This document shows, piece after piece, positions 22,438 through 30,612 of a stretch of DNA of 30,612 nt. The notes beneath the pieces were generated by a model. It saw only the letters and a program-made list of their open reading frames with translations, was not told the origin of the DNA and did not search any database. Origin of the DNA: Chromera velia (taxonomy: Eukaryota; Sar; Chromeraceae); assembly GCA_018398765.1 (NCBI GenBank), contig JAHBMJ010001441.1, forward strand, positions 1 through 30,612. Direction: 5' to 3'. Every line of letters begins with the position of its first letter. Position 1 is the first letter of the stretch. A program made the translations under genes and the position numbers.

Positions 22438-23220
22438 ATGAAACTTCTTTGCATTTTCTTTCTCGTCTCTGGGGCGTCTCTGGCCGCTGCACACAGGCTG
22501 CGTGCGGCGGCAGTCACAGACAAATGCAAGGAGGAAATCTACAGCATCTGGTCCGAAACTGGCGGCATCTCACCTTACGACGCCGAGAGGCGTTTTGCCC
22601 CAGAGATTTGCGATGGCAGTTTCTCCGACGTAACGCTGAGCTGCATCGTTGAGATGTCGAAGTTGATCAGCAAGAACGATTTCCTGAAAGGGAAGAACCC
22701 AACGTTCGTGCCAAAAGCAATGATGAACGGTGTCACGCTCTGCAAGGAGAACCCCAAAGTCCTCGGGCTATGCGTTAAGGTCACGGGTAACTTTCTTGCC
22801 AAGTACGTTCGACCTAGCTGGTGCATGCAGAAAATGAATGTATTTTGAAATATTGGCATGTATCCATACACGCAAGAACATATTGTGATACAGGTGCACA
22901 TAAATCTGTAACGACAAGAAGAGAGTTCTGTGGTAGAGAGCAGAAGATTGAATCAGCCGTGTACGCATGGATGCGGTATTGCCTGCACCTCACGCGCATA
23001 CGCACGGCTGGCCATGTGCATAGCAGAGGAACCGGCCTCTCTCTATTACCTTTCCTCGCTGCGTCTTCTTTCTCTGAGTGGATGAAGCTCGCATGTACTC
23101 GAAGACACCTCTGTATGGTCAGAAAGAGCACATGCAGTGACTTTAAAAAACAGGCTCTGTCCCGTGCCCCGCGCTCCTGTGCCTCTATCTCTCTCTCCCC
23201 CCCCCCCCCCCNCCCCCCCC

Positions 23221-23252
<32 letters not shown>

Positions 23253-23469
23253 CGACAGATACGGCTGGGGTGGTGCCTCACAGCCAGAAATCACGGAGAA
23301 GATCTGCACAAAGGCTGCCCAGATGCCCAATTCACCGCCCGACAACTACGCAGAGTGTCTCGAGAGGGGGTTGAAGTTTTCGTCGCCGGACGCCGGACAG
23401 AGCAGCTACTACTACAGAGACATCCTGGAAGCTGCGGCCTATTTTTGCTTTGACATGAGTTTGAGCTGA
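22438..23469 (+). CDS. Small secreted protein with eight cysteines, two exons
   Basis: Exon 1 is 22438-22802 and exon 2 is 23259-23469. The donor AA|GTACGT and the acceptor GTCGACAG|A agree in phase, so the protein is 191 residues. The start ATG has A at -3 and opens a clear signal peptide: MKLLCIFFLVSGASLAAA, then HRLRAAA. The mature part has eight cysteines, in DKC, EIC, LSC, TLC, GLC, KIC, AEC and YFC, enough for four disulfides. They sit in amphipathic segments with loosely similar spacing (ICDGSFSDVTLSC, LCKENPKVLGLC), which may point to an internal repeat. There is no second membrane segment and no GPI-like tail. The 456-bp intron carries a poly-C tract with one unknown base and a GT repeat just before the acceptor. 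I do not recognise the family. A secreted or secretory-organelle protein of a parasite is plausible. Confidence in the gene is high; function is unknown. Confidence 0.8.
23199..23252. repeat. Poly-C tract (one N at 23212) and GT repeat inside an intron
   Basis: CT-rich sequence, a long C run with one undetermined base, and about 15 GT units end six bases before the CAG acceptor at 23258. The C/T-rich part may act as the pyrimidine tract for splicing. Confidence 0.95.
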
Positions 23470-24514
23470 CCGAGCCGGATCAAGGATTCTGTGACTTTCG
23501 GCATTCGGCCATGCAGTGGAACGACGGACGCACCTTTCAAAGAAGAGGGCCAGTGCTCGACTTGGTTCATCTCACAGTAAACGCGTCACATCGAGTCACG
23601 ATACGAACGACATCCAACGCCTCGACGATCCAGGTTTAGTACGGTGCAATGCGTTCCGATATGTTCCAAGACCGTTGGAACACAGCAAGAAGTTTCTGTA
23701 CGGACCCGGCGGACCGTACCTGCATGACCCATCAAGACGTCCCTAGAGACGTCCTCTAAAAACGGGCCTTGCCATTCTAGATGTACATCAAAAATGCAAA
23801 CGGAATCAGAGCAACCGACGTAACAACTTAGCCTGCAAGAGACTGTAGGTAAGCGACTAAGTAAGCGATTTTCATCATCATCATTATCGTATGCCATCTA
23901 ACTATCGATAGCTGTCTAAAAAAAAGATGCATTGTGATTGCATTATATTCTAGATTGTAACAGTCTTCCAAGTGTTTCAAAGTATACAATACTGTACATT
24001 TGATTCTTTTAAAATTGATTTATGAGGTTTTGTTTCAGTCTAGGTTTCAGTTTTTCTTCCTTATGTGTTTTAAAGTTTTATTTTTTTTTTCTAAGGTGAA
24101 ATCAACGTCACTTTAATACAAATAAATATATGGTGATCACCCCTAGGTTATATCCTGCGCTTAGCCTTCGACAATCATAATTCAATCATTTTTAAAAGAA
24201 AAAAACCACTGTAACCGGCTTTCAAATATAAAAGTTAGGTTCAAATTACCGTTTAATTAAACTAAAGTTAGATTGCATGGGGAAAAATCTACCTAGAAAG
24301 TAGTAGAAACCTATTTGGATAGTACAATGGCTAGTACAATGGATATACCCTAAAGAAAGGCAACCTAGAATGCAACAATGTTCTACCAAAGGCACCAATA
24401 AATAAATTGCTATCACTATTTATCATTATCAGTATAATAATCCTAGTAATATAATTCATTCAATCTACAGTACTATAAACCTAGTATCAGACCATTTACC
24501 TATAAAACTTCAAA

Positions 24515-24585
<71 letters not shown>

Positions 24586-25270
24586 CATGTATATATACAT
24601 ATATGATAGATAATACGTCACACGGTCTATGTATATGTCGGCGATAATGTCGATCGATCAAAATGGTGACCGCCATGAAGTGGGTTCCTGACGAGGTCTC
24701 CAACAGCCAACAAACTTGGCCGGGACTATGGTTAAACTCGCTTGCGATTGTCAATCAATTTATGATCGGTTTGTTGTCTTTGACTTTAGCTTTGACTGCC
24801 ACATCCGGGCCAAATTGTTGCTTTACTATGCAGAGACTGCCAGAGAGAAGCCGTTTTATTGCTTGAAATTGGAAAGCACTGAAAGAAGACGGTCGTGCAA
24901 ACTTAAGTCCAGAGAATACAATCATAGAATGTCCGGCGCGTAGCGTAGAGAAACCTTTAAACTTATGCGTAGAAACAGACTTCGATAGAGAAAGGAGAAA
25001 CCCTCCTTACTCTCTGCTTACCTTACTTGCTTCTCGGAAAACCTTTGAATTCTATCGCCGTGCGCCTTTTGGCCTACAAGGATCCCTTTAAATCTTGCAG
25101 GCACAGCTAGTTGTTCCGCGATTCGAAGAAGAGACGGGCGAGTCAACAGAAGTGGACTATGAGGAGACGATCAGGCAGAAGTTGCATGGGGTCAACAAAC
25201 TTGGGAGGGACAGACAGAGAAGAGAAAGCATGCAATGTGGGAACGGAAGTAACGAGAAACGACAATTCAT
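23470..25270. other. Intergenic stretch with an AT-rich island and an AT microsatellite
   Basis: 23900-24660 is strongly AT-rich and ends in an AT/ACAT repeat (about 24520-24605). Short open frames flank it, including a hydrophobic 67-codon frame at 24663-24866 that I do not consider supported. No splice-consistent gene was found. Confidence 0.55.
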
Positions 25271-25273
25271 TTT

Positions 25274-26065
25274 CTAAGGTGACTCCTCCTCTTCTTCTTC
25301 CTCCACTACAGGAATGTCGGAGGAGGACTTTGTTTCCTTCTTCGCCCTTTTCCCCTCCCTGTCCCTCTTGCTCATGCGCTCCTTTTTCTGCCTCTCTTTC
25401 TCCTCCTGATTCTTCTCCCTCTCCTGCTGCCGCTCCCTCCTCTTCTCCTGCGCCTGTATTCTCGCCTGGCGCTTTGCCACCTTCGCCTCGTACCTCTCGT
25501 TGTCCTTCTCGTGCTTCCCCACCGCGTCCTTCTTGGAGGCGAGGGCCTCGTCCCGGTGCTCCGAGAGAAAGGCGCTCCACTCGGTGTCCCTGTCGGGATC
25601 CTCTGCCAAAAGGACGTCGCAGTCGAGAAGGCCCACCTGGAACAGAGAGAGTGAATGAGGCAAGACGGGGTTTCTCTCAATTCATTGGGGCCGGTGTATT
25701 CATTACAGTGCAGCCTCATATTCATATTGAAAAGTGAGAAGTAGCCGTCGAGGAAGCCCACCTCAGTGGGGTCAGAGGCCAGTGCACACATGTAGTCTTT
25801 GCATGAGAGAGAGAGAGCACTTTTTCTGTACGCAAGATTGGCATGATTACGCGTGTGTTGTCATGCACATACACGTACGTATCTGCGCACAAAAGATCTT
25901 GACCGGAATGCAAAGTGGAAGAGAGAAAGCAAACAGACGTACAACGTGGGGGCTTTTTATTCACGTACTGTCAGGCCTTCAAACTGCACTCTCGCGATCG
26001 ATCTGACACAAATCATTTCTCAACCAGCTGAAGCTTATCTGGTGTGAACCCACATGCCGCACACA

Positions 26066-26117
<52 letters not shown>

Positions 26118-26122
26118 CGTGC

Positions 26123-26163
<41 letters not shown>

Positions 26164-26284
26164 TTCCTCCTTTGAGCTTACCCTGAGTCTCTTCTTGTTG
26201 GGTCGAGGGTCGGGGACCTGGCACATCCCTCCGTCTATAGAGAGAGAGGCCACAGAGAAGATCTGGGGACACCACTGCAGGCAT
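25274..26284 (-). CDS. Unrecognised protein with a highly charged coiled-coil-like C-terminus, three exons
   Basis: Exons are 26284 (or 26234)-26182, 25796-25762 and 25636-25274. The donors CAGG|GTAAGC and GAG|GTGGGC and the acceptors GCAAAG|AC and TTCCAG|GT agree in phase. With the ATG at 26284 the protein has 166 residues. If the acceptor TATAG|A at 26234 is used instead, the start lies further upstream. The sequence runs DVPGPRPSTQQEETQ, then DYMCALASDPTE, then VGLLDCDVLLAEDPDRD and EWSAFLSEHRDEALASKKD. It continues into about 70 residues of Lys/Glu/Arg-rich helix, likely a single alpha helix or coiled coil, and ends in an acidic EEEEEEE run. No signal peptide is visible with this start. 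The family is not recognised. The gene lies downstream of, and in the same direction as, the secreted-protein gene at 26694-27877, about 410 bp apart. Confidence 0.6.
26063..26160. repeat. GT and GA dinucleotide microsatellites in an intron
   Basis: A GT run (about 26069-26109), a short GC run, and a GA run (about 26127-26160) occupy the first intron of the minus-strand gene at 25274-26284, starting about 20 bases after its donor. Confidence 0.95.
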
Positions 26285-26386
26285 TTATTTTCATACAGAA
26301 ATATTCATACAGAAATATAAATGCAGGCACATGCCTCCGTCTATAGAGAGAGAAACCACAGAGAAGATCTGGGGACACCACTGCAG
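26221..26386. repeat. Direct duplication of 60 bp, spacing 106 bp, carrying a splice acceptor
   Basis: 26221-26280 and 26327-26386 are identical except for about three bases. Each copy contains, on the minus strand, the sequence CTCTCTCTATAG|ACGGAGG that could serve as a splice acceptor. Only the inner copy borders the exon used in the gene model. Between them is a shorter tandem of CATACAGAAATAT. Confidence 0.9.
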
Positions 26387-26693
26387 ATTCAATGCAATGG
26401 AACGGTTCTATTTTTGGACTGACTTATCGTTATGGGTCCACTGATGAAAAGCCAAGACCTCAGTTCGGGCAGACACAATCGCAGGAGGGGGACTGATGGC
26501 AAAGGGGGGGGTGAGTGATCGTTCTGATCGAATTGAGTGATGCAACGGTGTTCGCGAAAACACGCAGATGGTTGCTACCAGCTGCCCATTTTCAGCCCTC
26601 AAAAACGGGAAAATGTGGCACTCTTCGGAGTGCGTGCGTCAAATGGAAATTTAAAGAGACTGAGACGGCTGGCCAGCTTTATTTTCAAAGACC

Positions 26694-27877
26694 CTAGCTC
26701 TTGATTGCTTGAACCGACTGACTGACGAAGTTGGTCATCACTGTGTCGAAGTCGTTGAGCGTCTCCTCGCCAATGAGCTCCTTCCGGGCACTCGCGCAGT
26801 CTGACTCGAAGTCCGTCGTGTCCGCGATGCCGTACTCGGACGCAATGCTTTCGGCGTCTGAGGACAGGGCCGAGGGCGTGAGCATGCGCGTGAAGAGAGC
26901 GGGGGAGCAGACGTGAGCAAAAGCCGCGTTGGAAGGGAAGATCTCGTTGGGCCGCAGCTGGTACAGGTTGGGCTTTCCGCTCGAGTAGAAGTTGGCTCTG
27001 CTCCTCACCTCCTCGATGTCTTTGCCCTCGAGCGCCTTCCGTCCCCGACCGGGGATGTACACCCCTGCATGCACGTGTGTTTGAATTCGGATGAATTGAT
27101 TTCACCCCACGGATGCATGCACCTGTAAATGAACATGCAAAGAGAACGACCTCCTCCGCGCACCTTTACTTAGTCATGTCCTAGGTCTTGTCATAGTGCA
27201 GTGGTCGCTTGAATCCAAAGAGAGGGAATGACGAGGAAGAGGGGAAGTGAGACAGAAGAACTTAATTAAATTCCGAGACAATCCGAGACACACACGCACA
27301 GATCGAGGGGCTGGGGGATTCAAGGCAATTAAGGAGAAAGGGGTGTGCGCACGTGCGACTGTGCAAAAGCAAAAAGAAAAATACATGCACGTGCATGCTT
27401 TTCAATTTGTATACTTGTGCAATCCCGTGGCCATGGGTGTTGTCTCATATGCTACCGCCCAACTAGTGCTGACCGAAAGTCGGGGCTCCAGAATCCGTCT
27501 CCGAGGACTCAAACGCATGCATGCAATGATGAGACATTTGCCTTGCTTTGCCTGCCGATTGACTGACTCTTTGCCTTCTCCTTCGAGTAGTGCACGAATT
27601 GCAGGGTGGCTCTTCTGTCCATCTCCTGCAGGGACTTGCAGAAATCCAGCTTGGTGCACACAATCTCGGGGGTCGGGTCGTCGAAGTCAGTCGGGGAGTC
27701 CTCCTCTGTCGGCACAGGGCACTGGTCCTTCGGCGTGGGCAGGCGCGCGCGCTTGCGTCCCTTTCTTGACTTCTTGTCCTCCTTGCCCTGGAGAAGCAGG
27801 GCGTTGGAGACAGGAAGGGACGTCTGCAGAAGCAGAAAGGAGAGGTGCACCGCACCGATACAGAAAAGGCTGCGCAT
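26694..27877 (-). CDS. Secreted protein of about 226 residues, two exons
   Basis: Exon 1 is 27877-27568 and exon 2 is 27064-26694. The donor AAGA|GTCAGT and the acceptor CATGCAG|GG agree in phase, joining ...YSKEKAK to R and then VYIPGRGRK. The ATG opens a signal peptide (MRSLFCIGAVHLSFLLLQTS, then LPVSNA). A basic segment follows (KEDKKSRKGRKRAR), then an acidic Pro-rich part (PTEEDSPTDFDDPTPE), and a C-terminal half that looks folded: IVCTKLDFCKSLQEMD, PNLYQLRPNEIFPSN, VCSPALFTRML and FDTVMTNFVSQSVQAIKS. The mature chain has five cysteines and no second membrane segment. The intron's pyrimidine tract is weak, so the acceptor is less certain than the exons. I do not recognise the family. The basic stretch after the signal peptide could be a processing or nuclear-targeting site (inference). 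Confidence 0.7.
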
Positions 27878-28044
27878 CTCGACGAGACTCCGGACAAACG
27901 TTGAACAAGTGCGGCTGAGTTTGACAAGTGCACAGTTGGCAGACCCTCTTCTTTCTGTCTCTTCCTTTTTTGTCGCTCTGCTTTTAGTAACTCAGAGTCT
28001 CGCTTGCGAAGACAAGGTCTTCTGTGTCTCGAGCGAATCATATA

Positions 28045-29636
28045 TGAATTATTAATATCGATCGAACTGTGTTCGTATCGCGATATGATAGTTTAATTTT
28101 TTGTATTGTATATGAATACATCTTGGCTTGTTCACCAAATTATAGAGGATCGAATCGACCTACTAATTCAAGTTTGAACAACACATGCGCGCGAAATGCG
28201 CCCGAGCACCATGCGTGGAAGGTAATTAATTAAGTTTTTGCATGCGCGCCTCCCGTGCAGCTGCATGGTTGCATGGCCGGGTGTATCGATCCCATTAATC
28301 TGACGCACTCCCGGTGCCACTCCGTACGAATAGCCCGGAAAGCAAAATTGACCATAGACCTGGAAGAACTCGATGCGCCTCGGTTTTTGTTCAAGATTCT
28401 CCATGATTATACTGGGTTCCACCCTAGGAGATTGCGTAATAATTCAGGTGTTGCATAACTGCTAGCAATTTTTTTTTAGATCTATGTCAAATGCGTTCCT
28501 CTTTTTTTTTTCTTTCATCATTAGTTGATCATTTTTTATTTATTTTGAATAATTTTGAATTTTGAGATTTATGCATGATAAATTTGTTCACAGATAACCC
28601 TGTTTTTGTCTATATAACCTAACATAACCCCGTTTTTGACTTTTTGTTGTTGTGATCGATTCTGAATTCGTCTCTAGTACACCATCATCATCGGCCTATA
28701 AATAAGCGTTTAGCATTTGACGACAACGTATGAGGCAGTTCTGTTCTTCACAATCCTAATCTTAGTGAAAAACAATTTTCAGAACATCTTTAAAGAAAAA
28801 CAAACCTATATAGAGGGGGAAATAGTGTATAATTCAGTAACCGAGTAACCTAATTCATAACTTATCATGTTACTTATGCGATACATTCCGAAGATGACAA
28901 ACACTATCAAAGTTGATCAAACAATATTAAAAACTTTTAAACTTAATAAAAAATTATTAAAAGTTGTTAAACAACAGTTACTGTCAGTTAGTCTATTACG
29001 TTACTTATTCGAATCGACATTACTAGCCTGCTGGGTCTCCAGCGGGCTTCACTGAAATCAGTTAGAAAACTAGTTAAAAAATCAAAATTCATCTCTCATC
29101 TAGTGTCTCATGGTCTCTGTCACTAGCTCTGTGACATATGTAGTCGATGTTATACACAGAAGCGATATCTAGACCTGCGTTCCAGTAGATTTCAGTATCC
29201 GCAGTGAGGCCCGCGCTTGTATTAGCATGCAGGGAATGCCTGACTTAGGCAGCCTGAGTCTGTACTGGCGTCGCTGTCTAACTTAAGCTATCCTGGCACC
29301 ACCAGGCAGTCCAGGGCAGGGATGAGGCTGTTTACGGTAAGAATACTATAAGAAAGGGGCTTGGAAAGGGGGAGGGGGACAACTTCCCCTCGGTAATTAA
29401 CCCAGCAATTATATATATAACTAGAGTTGACAAATAATTAATATCAACTTAAATCTAAATTTTAGTATACTTAGAGATACTACTACTAGGTGTGATCTGT
29501 AAATTGCATTTTTATAATAAAGTTTGACCACAAACTTTAGACTTTAAAACTTCTTTGGTTTTAAAATTTCAAAAACAAAAGGCTTGAAGATACTGATTTG
29601 TTGTTTAAGATTGTTTAACCTTCCCCACAAAAAAAC
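28045..29636. other. AT-rich intergenic DNA with small GC-richer patches
   Basis: Mostly AT-rich with poly-T runs. Two GC-richer patches at about 28170-28440 and 29165-29335 stand out but show no convincing exon, tRNA or element. A 62-codon AT-rich open frame at 28867-29055 has an ATG, but no splice or motif support. Confidence 0.5.
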
Positions 29637-29880
29637 TAGGTGCCGCACATAGAAAAAAAAAAGAAAAAAAAAAGTTGGGAAGGCCTTATTTTATTTTTCT
29701 TTTTTTTAATTTTTTTCATTTCAAGTGCTTCCAAAAGGAAAAGAATCACTTTCGACTCCGAAACTTACTTTTCCACATAAAATGTGAACCTAATTTTTGA
29801 TAAAAAAAAAAGAAAAAAAGAAAAAAAAAAGTCGAGGATGCTTAATTCTTTTTTTCTTTTTTTTTATGTGCGGCGCCTAG
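29637..29880. mobile_element. MITE of 244 bp with 9-bp target-site duplication
   Basis: The left end TAGGTGCCGCACAT and the right end ATGTGCGGCGCCTA are inverted copies with one mismatch. Both continue inwards into A-rich (left) and T-rich (right) tracts of the form A(n)GA(n). The element is bracketed by the direct repeat CAAAAAAAC at 29628-29636 and 29881-29889, a perfect 9-bp target duplication. It has no coding capacity. A 9-bp duplication with long inverted ends is typical of Mutator-like (MULE) non-autonomous elements; that family assignment is inference. Confidence 0.75.
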
Positions 29881-29890
29881 CAAAAAAACA

Positions 29891-30195
29891 TGGAAATCTG
29901 TAGGAAATGTGTGGGAAATCTATGGGGAAAACCATGGGAAATCCTAGGGAAATCCTAGTAAAATCCGGGGGAAATCATAGGGAAATCTAAGGGAAATTGA
30001 TGGGAAATCTGACGTGGAAAATGAATGGAAAAATGATGAGAAATTGATGGAAATCCTAGGGAAATCATAGGGAAATCAACAGGAAATCAGTGGGAAATCT
30101 GTGAGAAATTTGAGCCCAGATTTTCCATCAATTTCCCATAGATTTCCCTAAGATTTCCCTCATATTTTACCAGGATTTCCCATCAATTTCCTACT
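29891..30195. repeat. GGGAAATC-type short tandem repeat that inverts into GATTTCCC copies
   Basis: From 29891 to about 30110 the motif GGGAAATC recurs every 10-12 bases with variable spacers (CTA, ATA, TGT). From about 30118 to 30195 it appears as the reverse complement GATTTCCC. The arrangement can fold into a long imperfect hairpin. No coding frame is apparent. Confidence 0.85.
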
Positions 30196-30199
30196 AGCG

Positions 30200-30285
30200 C
30201 TAGGAAAAGGTTCAAGGTTCAAGGTTCACTTCGAAGTAATGAACCTGAATCAGGTTCAAAAACAGGTTCAAAAACAGGTTCATTT
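30200..30285. repeat. AGGTTCA repeats with an inverted pair
   Basis: AGGTTCA occurs in tandem (AAGGTTCAAGGTTCAAGG), then as the inverted form TGAACCT, then again as CAGGTTCAAAAA spaced copies. AGGTTCA and TGAACCT flank the palindrome CTTCGAAG. The stretch follows directly on the GGGAAATC array. Confidence 0.75.
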
Positions 30286-30612
30286 TTAATTAATAGAAAC
30301 CTCATTTCTTCATATTATTTTATGCCTTTAAATTAGGCTTTAATGCATTTTTAGAACGTTTTATTATAGAATCTATGCCTTAGTAGTGTTTTTAAATAGT
30401 TTAAATCAATATTTACGTTCACATTAGGTGCTAGTCTCAAGTTATTCACTGTTTATAGTCGAAAATTAGTAATCAAAAAAGCCTGAAAAAATTGGAAAAT
30501 GTCATAATTAAATTTATATGATCGTATCAATCATGACAATTATACTGTCGTGCAGACTGCTGTGAAACAAACTCTATACTTCCTCATTCCTTCAGTGGAG
30601 ACTGTCCGTTTT
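30286..30612. other. AT-rich window end without a recognised feature
   Basis: AT-rich sequence with no open frame of note, motif or repeat that I can support. Confidence 0.6.

Noticed and set aside
24663..24866. 67-codon hydrophobic open frame with ATG
   Set aside because: Short, alone, no splice partners, no recognisable motif, next to AT-rich DNA.
28867..29055. 62-codon AT-rich open frame
   Set aside because: Composition follows the surrounding AT-rich DNA and no homology pattern is visible; an organellar insertion was considered but not supported.

Overview
The window looks like nuclear DNA of a eukaryote with intron-rich genes, most likely a coccidian apicomplexan of the Sarcocystis/Cystoisospora kind. 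The reasons are: short exons with GT-AG introns and pyrimidine tracts; many microsatellites; frequent TGCATGC motifs (a known ApiAP2-type motif in apicomplexans); a kinase-like gene whose HRDLKPSN and DLG motifs recall coccidian rhoptry-type kinases; axonemal dynein sequence (coccidian male gametes are flagellated); and a fragment of a non-LTR (LINE) retrotransposon. The species assignment is inference. There are no prokaryotic operons, and none of the genes is on a plasmid- or phage-like element.

Layout. 1-572 (-): endonuclease part of a LINE cut by the window edge. 0.6-4.3 kb: no recognised gene, only short repeats and hairpins. 4290-5528 (+): a clean six-exon gene for an unrecognised 258-residue protein. 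5.75-6.35 kb: AT-rich island. 6652-10459 (-): exons of an axonemal dynein heavy chain. Tail, linker start and one AAA-type P-loop exon are packed too closely for an intact gene, so this is probably a truncated or rearranged copy. 10.5-14.5 kb: microsatellites, a sequencing gap and perhaps further 5' dynein exons. 14794-18301 (-): a protein kinase-like gene, preceded by and possibly fused to an EF-hand/calcyphosin-like exon. 18.3-20.3 kb: no gene resolved. 20.3-21.4 kb: a 38-bp minisatellite with higher-order structure. 22438-23469 (+): a two-exon gene for a small secreted protein with eight cysteines. 25274-26284 (-): a short gene with a highly charged C-terminus. 26694-27877 (-): a two-exon gene for a secreted protein of about 226 residues. 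28.0-30.6 kb: AT-rich DNA holding a 244-bp MITE with a perfect 9-bp target duplication and a GGGAAATC-type repeat that reads into its own inverted copies.

The genes do not form an obvious pathway. The best candidates for undescribed biology are the two secreted proteins, the kinase with unusual N-terminal modules, and the broken dynein. All gene models were made by eye from splice signals and codon phase. Exon borders described as phase-consistent are well supported; the others are marked as tentative.
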